From JBBQLG01 sp038327655 (GTDB taxonomy: Bacteria > Bacteroidota > Bacteroidia > Cytophagales > Spirosomataceae), in NCBI GenBank assembly GCA_038327655.1, contig JBBQLG010000010.1, forward strand, positions 9,725-73,724: a stretch of DNA of 64,000 bases. The letters are read 5' to 3'. Below are positions 1 through 9,161 of this stretch, piece after piece (position 1 is the stretch's first letter; every line of letters begins with the position of its first letter). A program made the translations under genes and the position numbers. The notes below the pieces were generated by a model. The model saw only the letters and a program-made list of their open reading frames with translations. It did no database searches and was not told where the DNA came from.

Positions 1-1267
1 GATCGCCCAGACCGTTGTAGTAGCCCGCTGTGGCCTGCTTTACGGGCAGGAAATTCTGGCCATACAGCAGAAACACCACGCCCACCACGCCCAGTAATCG
101 AACAAGCGGCAATTGTAACGTCCGGGGTTTGTACAGCACCCGGTATACGGGCAGGTTTTGGCGAAAGAGGGGCAAAAAATTAATCAGCACATACGCAACG
201 AACAGCCCGCCCATCACAAAATGACTGTACGTAATGGAGTCTTCAAACACCTCGATTAGCGGGTCGTTAGCCGTTGCGAACACATAACTTATGGTCAGTG
301 TCGTGAGCAGGGCCAGGCCGATGTACAGGTATGCCCCCACATCCTGAAACGGCTCGGCATCCCGCTGATCGGTGAGTTGTTTGAATCCCCAAATACCCAG
401 CCCCGCCGAAACCAGATAAATTAGAAACGGACTGATGGTCAGCACATCCCAATCCACTGACTTTGTATTTTTCAGGTAAATCAGGGTCAGATTAACCAGG
501 TACAGAATGCTGATAAAAATGAAATTACGAAGCCCCAGTGGTCGGCTTCCCAGCCGGTTGGCCGACGTCAGCCAGACTAATGCGGCCACGATCTCGAACG
601 CAATGAAGAAGATAAAACCAACGCTGAGCAGCAGCAACACGGGCAGACCGTAACTCACCATTGTCAGGGCGGGAAACGGCACCCGCGCCAATGCACCCAA
701 AGCCACTGCCACGACCAGGATAAAACCACTAAAGACAGCCAACCGAATGGGCAACCCAATATCTGACCGGAAGGCGTGGAAGTAGTAGCTGACCGAGACG
801 AATCCGAACGTGAGCACCAGAAACAGGTACTGCCCGCCCAGCCCGGTTATCTCCAGCGTATCAAACCGAAACAAAGACAGACAGGCCACAAATACCGTCA
901 TAGCCGCCAAATACGCCACCCGATTAAACGCTGTAATCGCGCTCAGTAACAGGGCAAATGCCGCACCAACACCCGCCAGCAGAACGGTTGCCACAGCCGG
1001 ATGTACCTGCATCCCCGACGCGACAAACTGCTCCGAGACCGCGTAGGCTTTACCGGGAATAACGTAATCCAGCAAGCCGTCGGTGAAGGTGTGGAGGGTG
1101 ATGGGCAGGCCGACCAGTTCACTCAGCACATCCCACCGAACCACGTTGCCTAATCCCCGCCACCACGCAAAAGCGAAAGCTCCGAGACTGACAACAAACA
1201 GAATCAAACTAAACAGATAGGTAAGCCGGTAAGACCGACTCCAGTGTTTCCAGAATATAAGCGACAT
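1..1267 (-). CDS. multi-pass membrane protein, N-terminal part (runs off window edge)
   Basis: Read on the minus strand from an ATG at 1267-1265, the frame stays open for about 420 codons to the left edge, so the 3' end is outside the window. The product begins MSLIFWKHWSRSYRLTYLFS and consists of many hydrophobic stretches separated by short loops, consistent with roughly ten or more membrane segments in the visible part. No catalytic motif was recognised in this half. Long all-membrane N-terminal halves of this kind occur in several Bacteroidota families that carry a large C-terminal domain, but nothing seen here decides between them. The gene is divergent from mcrB, with about 310 bases between them. 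I am confident it is a gene and do not know its function. Confidence 0.8.
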   Translation of the reverse strand, partial: MSLIFWKHWSRSYRLTYLFSLILFVVSLGAFAFAWWRGLGNVVRWDVLSELVGLPITLHTFTDGLLDYVIPGKAYAVSEQFVASGMQVHPAVATVLLAGVGAAFALLLSAITAFNRVAYLAAMTVFVACLSLFRFDTLEITGLGGQYLFLVLTFGFVSVSYYFHAFRSDIGLPIRLAVFSGFILVVAVALGALARVPFPALTMVSYGLPVLLLLSVGFIFFIAFEIVAALVWLTSANRLGSRPLGLRNFIFISILYLVNLTLIYLKNTKSVDWDVLTISPFLIYLVSAGLGIWGFKQLTDQRDAEPFQDVGAYLYIGLALLTTLTISYVFATANDPLIEVFEDSITYSHFVMGGLFVAYVLINFLPLFRQNLPVYRVLYKPRTLQLPLVRLLGVVGVVFLLYGQNFLPVKQATAGYYNGLGD

Positions 1268-1576
1268 TCGGTGGCAAGGCAGTTTCGTAGTACACAACCT
1301 AACTCGTCACGGCTTTTGTGCAAGGTCGTTAGGTAGAGAAACAACGCCCGTAAGTAGGTGATAGTGCATTTGGCGAAATCGGGCGTTGGATAATAGTTAA
1401 TCGCTTACTACTACATTTCAGACAAAATGTATAGTCAGATAGCGTAGAATTATCAACAAAAGATGTTTAGAAGGTAACTTACCGCACCCGGCAGCGGCTC
1501 GGCGACACGATGTGCGCTAACGACTTATAACAGCCTAATCACCAACGGTTAGGTATCTTACGACTTCCCTTCATTT
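1268..1576. other. divergent intergenic region with a short inverted repeat
   Basis: This gap separates the divergent membrane-protein gene and mcrB and should hold both promoters. No clear TAnnTTTG element was found on either strand. A 9-bp inverted repeat, CAACGCCCG at 1342-1350 and CGGGCGTTG at 1380-1388, is the only evident structure and could be a regulator site. No small gene is evident. Confidence 0.4.
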
Positions 1577-4261
1577 ATGGCCATTACCCATTACCACCGG
1601 GCGATCTTCGACTTCTTAGAAACGTACCGTTCTGAACACCCTGAAGTTAATCTGACGTATCTGCTGCGTAAGAACAATATTGTCGGAAGACCCCGTAATC
1701 AGTACCTCTTCACGGGTGATGAGAAAAGGTACATAGCTGTTGGTCTGTACAATCCGGTCAACAGCAAGAACAAGACGCGCAGCATTGTTTTTGTCGCATA
1801 CTATGATTCGGTCGCCGACATTATCAAAAGCTGTAGTTTGGAAATTGTTTATGATGATCCCAGACTTGATACCCAACAGCCAGTCTATCAAGAGATTATT
1901 CGGCAGATTAGCCGGGAACACTTTAAGGAGTACAGCCACAATCGGTACGAACTTTACTACAAGGCTCTCGACTGGCAGACGAACCTGCTCACCTACCTCA
2001 AGGAGCATAAACCAATCATCGACGCAGTTATTGAACAGGCCGGTGCCACCAAACTCTTTCACGTCCATCGGGAGGAGTTGGAAGCGGCCATTCTGGTCGC
2101 GAACCAACCAGTGATTTCCGAGTCATTGTCTGACGTAAACTATTGGGTGTTTCAAGCTAACCCGACTCAATCCCGCATTGTGGATGCTCTCAAAGATGAC
2201 ATTTCTCTGACTTGGCGGGTGACAGCACATGCTGAGCGAATAAAACCGGATGATAAGGTTGTGCTGTGGGTGAGCGGCCCGGAAGCAGGCTGCTACGCGC
2301 TGGCAGAAGTAACCTCGGAGGTATACACCAGTGAAGATGACGGAGAGGACCAATATTATCAAACTGCTCAAGACAGTAATAAAACCAGCCGTGCAGTAGC
2401 TATCAAGGTCCTGACCAATCTTTGGAACTGTCCGGTTACCTGGGCATCGTTGCGGGAGATTCCGGCCTTCGACAAAAAAATATTCTACGGCGGAAAGCAA
2501 GGGACAAACTTCACGGCTACCAAAGAACAATATGAACTGATCGAAGAGATGGTCAAACCAGCAAAGCGTAATTTCTGGAAATATGCACCCGGTGCTCAGG
2601 CCGCCCGATGGGAGGATGATCTACGAGATCATCTGATAGCTATTGACTTTTCAAATCTTGACACCGGCTCACTCGATCAATACAATTCCCAGACCGAACT
2701 CAATAACCGTCTTAACCTGCCGAATACTGCAAATCAACCCCGAAATCTAATTGAATTCCGGGATGCAGCCATTGGCGATGTGGTGATTGCCAACGAGGGC
2801 ACGACAAAAGTAATTGGTGTTGGCCTGATAACAGGCCCATATCGGTACGAAACGGGAATACATTCACCCCATCGTCGGTCTATAAATTGGCTAACCGACC
2901 AGACCTGGCAGTACACGCCTTACCAGATTGCCCGTTATCCGCAGCTATTCCGCCCCGATACGTTTTCACGTACGCTTATTGGCCCGGAAATTATCCGGGA
3001 ATACGTCAGGCAGTACCCTCAATACCAGGCTGTTTTTGAGGAATATGGGTTGCTCGAATCCACTCCTGTCAATCATCAGCCAGTAACTTCACCAATGACG
3101 CAACACGCTAAAAATATTATTCTCTACGGCCCGCCAGGTACGGGAAAGACGTACGGGACCATCGACCTGGCAGTGGATATTGTCGATGGCCGGAAAGACG
3201 TTGATCACAAGGTCAACAAGCCCCGGTTCGATCAGCTCCGCCGAGAGGGACAGATTGAGTTTATTACCTTTCACCAAAACTATACCTATGAGGATTTTGT
3301 GATGGGTCTGAAACCGGACGTCGATGGGGAAGACCTGAAGTTTCAACGCAGCTACGGCATCTTTTACCGGCTCGCCAAACGGGCAAGAGACAACTATGAA
3401 GCCAGCCGCGCCGATGTCAATACCGTTACCGTCCGCCCGTTTCAGGAGGTATTCGATGAATTCATGAAACCATTAGTGGAAGACGGCACCGAGATCAACG
3501 TGAAAATGGCATCGGGCATCCGGTTCGTCCTTTATGATTTGTCCGAGCGAAGCGTCAGTTTCCGCAAACCGAACGGCAGTATCATTCATACCCTCAGCAT
3601 CGCTACGCTGCGGAATATCTACGACGGGCTACAGGAGATTCGGCCTAATGGCCTGAGGCCGTATTACCGTCCCCTGTCCGATGAGCTGGCACGTTTAGGT
3701 CAGCAGACCAACCAGCCGGTTACGCCCAGGAACTACGTGCTGATTATTGACGAGATCAACCGGGCGAATATGTCCCGCGTGTTTGGTGAACTGATTACGC
3801 TGCTGGAAGACGACAAGCGGTTGGGCGCAGACAATGAACTGACCGTTACGCTGCCGTCGGGCGAGCCGTTCGCGGTGCCGCCAAACCTGTACCTGATTGG
3901 CACCATGAACACGGCTGATAAATCATTGGCCCTGCTGGACATTGCCCTCCGGCGACGGTTCGAGTTTGTAGTCAGAAACCCGGATTACAGCGTTCTGACC
4001 AGCCCGGCGAAAGAACTGCTGAAACGGCTCAACCAGGCCCTTATCAAGCATAAAAAATCGGCGGATTTCCAGATTGGCCACGCGTACTTTATCAACAAGT
4101 CGGCCGCGCAACTCAAAGGGGTACTGGACAACCGGGTCATTCCCCTCCTGATGGAATACTTTAACGGCCGGACTGAGATGGTGAAAACGGTATTGGACGA
4201 AGCGGATATCCTCTGCACAAAAGACGAACTGACCTTACAGATTGTGGCTGATGATCTTTAA
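1577..4261 (+). CDS. mcrB: McrB-like AAA+ GTPase of a type IV restriction system, with EVE domain
   Basis: This is the motor and reader subunit of a McrBC-type modification-dependent restriction system; McrB normally hydrolyses GTP and recruits McrC to cut DNA carrying modified bases. The N-terminus (about 5-165) resembles the MrcB N-terminal domain (DUF3578). An EVE domain, a reader of modified bases, spans about 187-330 (starts NYWVFQANP), and a second EVE-like stretch lies at about 370-460. The AAA+ domain follows: Walker A GPPGTGKT at 518-525, Walker B VLIIDEIN at 721-728 with D725 and E726, the McrB signature MNTAD at 777-781, and an arginine run R792-R794. At 894 residues it is longer than E. 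coli McrB, because of the extra reader domains. It overlaps mcrC by 11 bases, indicating translational coupling. Function is inferred from motifs; the recognised modification is unknown. Confidence 0.93.
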   Translation: MAITHYHRAIFDFLETYRSEHPEVNLTYLLRKNNIVGRPRNQYLFTGDEKRYIAVGLYNPVNSKNKTRSIVFVAYYDSVADIIKSCSLEIVYDDPRLDTQQPVYQEIIRQISREHFKEYSHNRYELYYKALDWQTNLLTYLKEHKPIIDAVIEQAGATKLFHVHREELEAAILVANQPVISESLSDVNYWVFQANPTQSRIVDALKDDISLTWRVTAHAERIKPDDKVVLWVSGPEAGCYALAEVTSEVYTSEDDGEDQYYQTAQDSNKTSRAVAIKVLTNLWNCPVTWASLREIPAFDKKIFYGGKQGTNFTATKEQYELIEEMVKPAKRNFWKYAPGAQAARWEDDLRDHLIAIDFSNLDTGSLDQYNSQTELNNRLNLPNTANQPRNLIEFRDAAIGDVVIANEGTTKVIGVGLITGPYRYETGIHSPHRRSINWLTDQTWQYTPYQIARYPQLFRPDTFSRTLIGPEIIREYVRQYPQYQAVFEEYGLLESTPVNHQPVTSPMTQHAKNIILYGPPGTGKTYGTIDLAVDIVDGRKDVDHKVNKPRFDQLRREGQIEFITFHQNYTYEDFVMGLKPDVDGEDLKFQRSYGIFYRLAKRARDNYEASRADVNTVTVRPFQEVFDEFMKPLVEDGTEINVKMASGIRFVLYDLSERSVSFRKPNGSIIHTLSIATLRNIYDGLQEIRPNGLRPYYRPLSDELARLGQQTNQPVTPRNYVLIIDEINRANMSRVFGELITLLEDDKRLGADNELTVTLPSGEPFAVPPNLYLIGTMNTADKSLALLDIALRRRFEFVVRNPDYSVLTSPAKELLKRLNQALIKHKKSADFQIGHAYFINKSAAQLKGVLDNRVIPLLMEYFNGRTEMVKTVLDEADILCTKDELTLQIVADDL

Positions 4262-5612
4262 CATCGTCGAAAACCAAACCCGGACCGCTGACTTTCCGGC
4301 CAACGTGTCGCTGGCAATGCTCGATCAGTATCTGGATGAGGTCTGGCGAAGCCGCGCCCGGTTCGAGGAAGCCGGTTCCGAAGAAATTTCCGCCAAACAG
4401 CCTTTTCTAACATTCGGGCAGGACCTGAAAACGGGCAAGGCAACTGTTAAAGCCGGGAAGTATGCCGGGTTCGTACAGTATGGGGATCTAACGATTCAAA
4501 TTATACCAAAACTCTTCAAAGCAGAGCAGGCTTCGGTCGCTTTTAAACACCTGATCTGGTGGCTGTCGTATTGTCGTCGGGTCCGCTTTCCATTCAGCAA
4601 TCTACTTGGGAATGACGAATCCATCGATGAATTTCCTGAAGCCATTATCAGCTATTTCGCTCAGGTTACACACCAGTTGGTCAGTTCATTACCCTACAGC
4701 CAGTACGAAGAAGTAACGGAGACAATACCATTCCTCCGAGGTCGGCTCAATGTTCAACAGTACCTGAATACGAGCATCAGTCAGGGGAACTGGCATCAGT
4801 TGGTTTGTGACTACGAGCCGTTCCTGTTCAACAACCGCCTGAATCAGATTATCAAATACGTGGCCCGTAAACTGAGTCATATTTGCCGCTCACCGGCCAC
4901 ACTTCATCACCTGGAAAAGCTGATTTTCATTCTCGATGAAGTCGATGACTTGCCTGCTACCGTTCAGGATTGCGACGGCCTGTACCTGAACCGGTTCTAC
5001 CAAAACTATGATGATTGCTTAGCCATGTGCCGATTCTTTCTGGCTAACCGTTATCTAACCCATCCCGATTCCGATCAGCAGCACTTCTGTTTTCTGGTGC
5101 CGATGGATTATGTGTACGAGGACTTTATTACCGGCGTAATCGAAACGCATTTGGGGTCATTGTTTCACAAGATCACACCTCAGGCAACTAAGTGGCTGAC
5201 CGAAGAGAAGATTTTTCAAATCCGAAATGATATTCTCCTGACGTATCCCGATAAAAGCAAGTTAGTAGTCGACACGAAATACAAACTGCGCGATGCCCTC
5301 GTTACGGACCGAAAAACCGGTGTTAGCCAAACCGATCTATACCAAATGATTAGCTACGGACTTCGCCAAAATACCCGCGAGGTTCTTTTGCTGTACCCGG
5401 TCAGATACAACCATCAACCCGCCGAAACACAGACGTTTACCGTAACATCCGAACTGATGGCTAATCTGCCCATAAACATTCGGGCCGCAGACCTTACTAT
5501 AACTGGCGAGACCAAACAATCTATGCTGGATAAGTTGCTGCCGGAACTTGCATCGGTGCTAACTGCACCTATAGAAGAATCAACGCGGCAAATTAGGCCG
5601 GTCGCTAATTGA
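4251..5612 (+). CDS. mcrC: McrC-like PD-(D/E)XK nuclease subunit of McrBC
   Basis: This is the endonuclease partner of the preceding McrB. The C-terminal half contains a PD-(D/E)XK core: D327 in the segment RNDILLTYPD and D341-T-K343 in LVVDTKYK, the usual arrangement of catalytic acid and lysine. The N-terminal half matches the McrC fold that inserts into the McrB hexamer. I chose the ATG at 4251, inside the 3' end of mcrB (stop 4259-4261), over an in-frame TTG at 4242; either start leaves the genes overlapping, as in other mcrBC operons. Length is 453 residues, larger than E. coli McrC (about 350). The unit appears to end here; the next gene starts 84 bases later and is unrelated. Confidence 0.9.
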   Translation: MIFNIVENQTRTADFPANVSLAMLDQYLDEVWRSRARFEEAGSEEISAKQPFLTFGQDLKTGKATVKAGKYAGFVQYGDLTIQIIPKLFKAEQASVAFKHLIWWLSYCRRVRFPFSNLLGNDESIDEFPEAIISYFAQVTHQLVSSLPYSQYEEVTETIPFLRGRLNVQQYLNTSISQGNWHQLVCDYEPFLFNNRLNQIIKYVARKLSHICRSPATLHHLEKLIFILDEVDDLPATVQDCDGLYLNRFYQNYDDCLAMCRFFLANRYLTHPDSDQQHFCFLVPMDYVYEDFITGVIETHLGSLFHKITPQATKWLTEEKIFQIRNDILLTYPDKSKLVVDTKYKLRDALVTDRKTGVSQTDLYQMISYGLRQNTREVLLLYPVRYNHQPAETQTFTVTSELMANLPINIRAADLTITGETKQSMLDKLLPELASVLTAPIEESTRQIRPVAN

Positions 5613-5696
5613 TAGTGCGTTGCCGGGTGAGTAGTGCTGATTTTCCAGCAAAAAGGGTTTATTTTAGACATTCGCTTGTCCTCCTATCCCCGCAGC

Positions 5697-6719
5697 ATGG
5701 TACCGTACCGCATTGCCCGCGTTAACAAAATTCGCCAACCCGTCCGTCTGGTAGTTGGGCTGGTCGTCGGAATTGGCTTGTTTGGTGGGGCCATAAGTCA
5801 GTCGGTTCATACAATTCCGGAAAACACAGTTCACACCCGCCAGCCGCTGCCCACTTACTGGCAACCACCCGGCGATGCTCAACTGCCAGCGGGCGAAGCG
5901 GGCAAACAGATTCGCTACGGCCGCGACCTGATTGCGCATACCGCGAAATATCTTGGCCCGACAGGTTCGGTTCAACGCCTGTCCAACGGCATGAACTGCC
6001 AGAACTGCCACCTCGACGCCGGTACAAAAGTGTTCGGCAATAACTACTCGGCCGTATTCTCGACCTATCCCAAGTTCCGCGAACGGTCGGGCGGGGTAGA
6101 AACGATTGTCAAACGCGTGTCGGACTGTTTCGAGCGGAGTCTGGGCGGAAAAGCACCCGACAGCAGCAGTCGCGAAATGAACGCCATTGTCGCTTACATA
6201 ATATGGCTCGGCACCGATGTACCCAGAGGCAAACGACCCGACGGCGTGGGGCTGGTAAAACTGGCCTACCTCGACCGGGCGGCTGATCCAGCCAACGGCC
6301 AAACCCTTTATGCTGCCAAATGCCAGAGTTGCCACGGGGCGCAGGGTCAGGGCATCAAAGTAGCGGGCGATGCGCAGTACATGTATCCACCGTTATGGGG
6401 GCCGCATAGCTACAACGACGGAGCCGGGCTGTACCGACTGTCAGGCTTTGCAGGCTACGTTAAAAACAACATGCCGTTTGGTGCCAGCTACCCGAATCCG
6501 CAGCTTACCGATGCCGAATCGTGGGACCTGGCGGCTTACGTCAATTCGATGCCCCGGCCCCACAAAGACCAAAGCCGCGACTGGCCCAACACCGGTACCA
6601 AACCAGTCGACTTTCCATTTGCGCCCTACGCGGACTTATTCAGCGAAAAACAACATAAATTCGGCCCCTACCAGCCCATTGCCGACGCAAGGAAAGCACG
6701 GGAGAATCAATCAAAATAG
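5697..6719 (+). CDS. tsdA: dihaem cytochrome c, TsdA-like thiosulfate dehydrogenase
   Basis: This is a periplasmic dihaem c-type cytochrome. An N-terminal hydrophobic segment (about residues 17-35) is an uncleaved anchor or signal. Two CXXCH haem sites are present: C101-C104-H105 and C209-C212-H213. The first domain contains SDCFERSL with C144. In characterised TsdA enzymes, which oxidise thiosulfate to tetrathionate, a cysteine in the equivalent NDCFERS motif ligates the active-site haem. Conserved surroundings such as NNYSAVFSTYPKFR support the TsdA assignment. The ATG at 5697 was chosen because an in-frame GTG at 5634 would put a non-signal stretch ahead of the hydrophobic segment. A DsrE-family gene follows 25 bases downstream, which fits sulfur metabolism. 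Length is 340 residues. Tetrathionate reductase activity is also possible for this family. Confidence 0.83.
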   Translation: MVPYRIARVNKIRQPVRLVVGLVVGIGLFGGAISQSVHTIPENTVHTRQPLPTYWQPPGDAQLPAGEAGKQIRYGRDLIAHTAKYLGPTGSVQRLSNGMNCQNCHLDAGTKVFGNNYSAVFSTYPKFRERSGGVETIVKRVSDCFERSLGGKAPDSSSREMNAIVAYIIWLGTDVPRGKRPDGVGLVKLAYLDRAADPANGQTLYAAKCQSCHGAQGQGIKVAGDAQYMYPPLWGPHSYNDGAGLYRLSGFAGYVKNNMPFGASYPNPQLTDAESWDLAAYVNSMPRPHKDQSRDWPNTGTKPVDFPFAPYADLFSEKQHKFGPYQPIADARKARENQSK

Positions 6720-6744
6720 TCAGGCTAAACACCAACAAATCTTT

Positions 6745-7200
6745 ATGAAGACCATCACGCAATTGCTTTTCATCGCCATCCTGGGCGCAACTATTCCAGC
6801 CATCGCCCAAACCGGCAGCCCGACCGCGTTCCACGGGGCCGAAGCCACTAAAGCGCATTACTATGCGGCCTACCAGCTCAATACCGACGATTCGACGAAG
6901 ATTATCAGTACGTTGAAGAATATTCAGAATGCACTGAGCGACCCGCGGCTGAAGGGTAAGGTCGACATTGAATTAGTCGTTCACGGATCGGGCGTAGCCG
7001 TTTTTCGCAAAGACAAACCTTACGAAAAGATGATTGCCGATCTGCAAAAGCAGGGCGTTCTGCTGGCCATGTGCGAGAACACCATGCGGGCCTACAAAAT
7101 AAGCCGCGACGAGTTGTTTCCTTTCGTCAACTACGTACCGAGCGGCAACGGCGAGTTAATCATCCGCGAACAAAATGGGTGGGCGGTTATTCATCCGTAA
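6745..7200 (+). CDS. secreted DsrE-family protein
   Basis: This 151-residue protein has an N-terminal signal peptide (MKTITQLLFIAILGATIPAIA) followed by a DsrE/DsrF-like domain with the typical segment ELVVHGSGVAVF and a single conserved cysteine, C110, in AMCENTMRAY. DsrE-type proteins bind or relay sulfur through such a cysteine; exported versions occur beside sulfur-oxidising cytochromes. The start at 6745 is set by the signal peptide; an upstream extension in the same frame overlaps the cytochrome gene and is not credible. It lies 25 bases after the TsdA-like gene and is probably co-transcribed with it. The exact partner is unknown. Confidence 0.8.
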   Translation: MKTITQLLFIAILGATIPAIAQTGSPTAFHGAEATKAHYYAAYQLNTDDSTKIISTLKNIQNALSDPRLKGKVDIELVVHGSGVAVFRKDKPYEKMIADLQKQGVLLAMCENTMRAYKISRDELFPFVNYVPSGNGELIIREQNGWAVIHP

Positions 7201-7304
7201 TGTTGCCAGCGAGTTAATATTTTCATTTTCATATGTCCTATAGGGAAGCTGTTGGTTGGTCATATATTTAGAACGTAATTTGTTCAGTATTACTGCAAGC
7301 CGTT

Positions 7305-8423
7305 ATGCTACGTTCACTCGAAATTCGCAATTATCGCAACCTCCGACACCTAACCATCGAAAAGTTAGGGCGGGTAAATCTATTGGTGGGTAAAAACAAT
7401 ACTGGTAAAACCTCGGTACTGGAAGCTGCATCTATCTTAATACATCAAGCAAGCTTGCAATGGATAGCGCAAATTTTTGAAGATAGAGGAGAAGAGGTTG
7501 CACGAACTTCCGTGATGGAATCGGAGCAACAGGCACAATACAACACAGAGTTATTATCAAGTATATTTTATGGTAGGGAATGTAAAACGGACAAGGACTC
7601 ATCAATTACAATATCATCTTCAACGGAAGCATCAATAAGTCTTAGATTTGTTTATTATATAAGAGAATTAATTAAAGATGAAGATGGCCAAACCACTTAT
7701 TTAAAGGTTATTACAGTTGATCCACCAAGTGAATCAGTAGACTTGGGGATAGAATTAAATAATGGTACCACATCGCGCGTCATTACTCTCGACAGAACAT
7801 TAGGTAGATCATTAAGGGTTGGTGGATTAAAAGAAAATGTTCAATTTATTAGAACGAACGGAGTCGTTAGTGAATCGAATGGTCGGCTATGGGATAAAAT
7901 AACATCTACAGATAAGAATTCCTATGTGGAAGATGCTTTAAAAATTGTTGAGCCTAGCGTAATTGGTCTACGCTTTGTACTACCTAATGCAAATTCGTAT
8001 GGTACACGAAAACGAGATGAGCGAATAGGAATAGTACAACTTAAGGGTGTAAGTAAGCCAATATCTCTTCGCTCAATGGGAGACGGTATTAATCGTATCT
8101 TGACAATAATTCTTGCAATGGTCAACTGTGAAAACGGGTGTCTTCTTATTGACGAATTTGAAAATGGTCTTCACTACTCCGTCCAGGAAAAATTATGGGA
8201 GATTATTTTTTACCTCGCTGGAAGGCTTAATATTCAAGTGTTTGTAACGACCCATAGCCTTGATTGTGTTGAAAGTTTTTCGGCTGTACTAAATAATGGT
8301 AATCAGGAAAAAGAAGCTGGAGTTATGATCAGACTCGAAAATTACCAAGGAGATATAGAAGCTACCGTCTATGATGCAGACGAAATTCAATCAACAACCC
8401 GTGTTCATGTTGATCCCCGATGA
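7305..8423 (+). CDS. SMC/OLD-type AAA ATPase of a two-gene ATPase-TOPRIM module
   Basis: This 372-residue ATPase is of the ABC/SMC-like class that is annotated AAA_15/AAA_21. It has an N-terminal RNYRNLRHL segment, Walker A GKNNTGKT at 29-36, an ABC-signature-like segment LRSMGDGINR, Walker B LLIDEFENG with D283-E284, and a switch histidine H317 in TTHS. The region between Walker A and the signature is relatively short, so long coiled-coil arms are unlikely. Its stop overlaps the start of the TOPRIM gene by 4 bases (ATGA). ATPases of this type paired with a separate TOPRIM protein are known from split OLD-family and PARIS-like phage defence systems. The DNA is AT-rich (8221-8280 has 21 G/C of 60, against 35 of 60 at 12241-12300), which suggests horizontal acquisition. 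A defence role is inferred. Confidence 0.87.
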   Translation: MLRSLEIRNYRNLRHLTIEKLGRVNLLVGKNNTGKTSVLEAASILIHQASLQWIAQIFEDRGEEVARTSVMESEQQAQYNTELLSSIFYGRECKTDKDSSITISSSTEASISLRFVYYIRELIKDEDGQTTYLKVITVDPPSESVDLGIELNNGTTSRVITLDRTLGRSLRVGGLKENVQFIRTNGVVSESNGRLWDKITSTDKNSYVEDALKIVEPSVIGLRFVLPNANSYGTRKRDERIGIVQLKGVSKPISLRSMGDGINRILTIILAMVNCENGCLLIDEFENGLHYSVQEKLWEIIFYLAGRLNIQVFVTTHSLDCVESFSAVLNNGNQEKEAGVMIRLENYQGDIEATVYDADEIQSTTRVHVDPR

Positions 8424-9073
8424 ACAAGAAGATTAATCGCAAAAATTTTCCGTTCAAACTACTGGTCGAAGGAGAAGATGATTTATACGTAACGGCTAAT
8501 ATTTGCAACAAACACCACTTGGTTGACAATTTTGAGATTATCGACTGCAAAGGCGTTGACAATATGCCCGATGAAATTACCGCTCGCATTAAACGACAGC
8601 GACCGGATATTGATACCATTGGCATTATAATAGACGCTGATAGTGATATTGACGCTCGTTGGCAAAGTGTTCGCAGTCTTCTTGAAAAAGAAGGATACGT
8701 AATTCCGAAATCTCCAGAGTCAACTGGAACTATAATTCAAGGAATTGGACGCAACCCGACAATTGGTATTTGGCTGATGCCCGACAATTTACAAACGGGA
8801 ATGCTCGAAGATTTTGCCCGCTATCTAATTCCGCAGGAAGATTTATTAAGTCCTTACGTAGATCAAATTCTGACACAAATCGAATCGCTCGAAGTCAGTA
8901 ACCGATACGACCCAAATATTCACAGAGCAAAAGCGTACATTCATACTTGGTTGGCTTGGCAGGTGAATCCGGGAAAACCAATGGGAACGGCTATTGCAGC
9001 AACATTCCTTGATCACAATACAGATCTGTGTCTACGCTTCGTTGGCTGGCTAAACCGGCTCTTTATTGCTTAG
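8420..9073 (+). CDS. TOPRIM-domain protein (DUF3226-like), partner of the upstream ATPase
   Basis: This 217-residue protein shows a TOPRIM-like core: E17 in LLVEGEDDLY near the N-terminus and a DxDxD cluster D72-A-D74-S-D76 in IIIDADSDID. These match the metal-binding Glu and Asp positions of TOPRIM nucleases and of DUF3226/DUF4435 proteins. The C-terminal segment, including YIHTWLAWQVNPGKPMGTAI, also resembles DUF3226 proteins. The ATG overlaps the stop of the ATPase gene, so the two are translationally coupled. In split OLD-like systems the TOPRIM protein is the nuclease effector and the ATPase the sensor; that role is inferred. The gene shares the AT-rich composition of its partner. It ends 88 bases before malQ, which points the opposite way. 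Confidence 0.85.
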   Translation: MNKKINRKNFPFKLLVEGEDDLYVTANICNKHHLVDNFEIIDCKGVDNMPDEITARIKRQRPDIDTIGIIIDADSDIDARWQSVRSLLEKEGYVIPKSPESTGTIIQGIGRNPTIGIWLMPDNLQTGMLEDFARYLIPQEDLLSPYVDQILTQIESLEVSNRYDPNIHRAKAYIHTWLAWQVNPGKPMGTAIAATFLDHNTDLCLRFVGWLNRLFIA

Positions 9074-9161
9074 TAACACGTGCTTTGCTTTTACTAACTA
9101 TGTGATAGGTAGTTGCTTGACGATTCCGGTCTGTGCAAGTAAATGTCAGAATCCACCCGGT

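Noticed and set aside
5664..6335. Open frame of 223 codons on the minus strand
   Set aside because: Antisense to the dihaem cytochrome gene, which has clear haem motifs; no independent evidence for the antisense frame.
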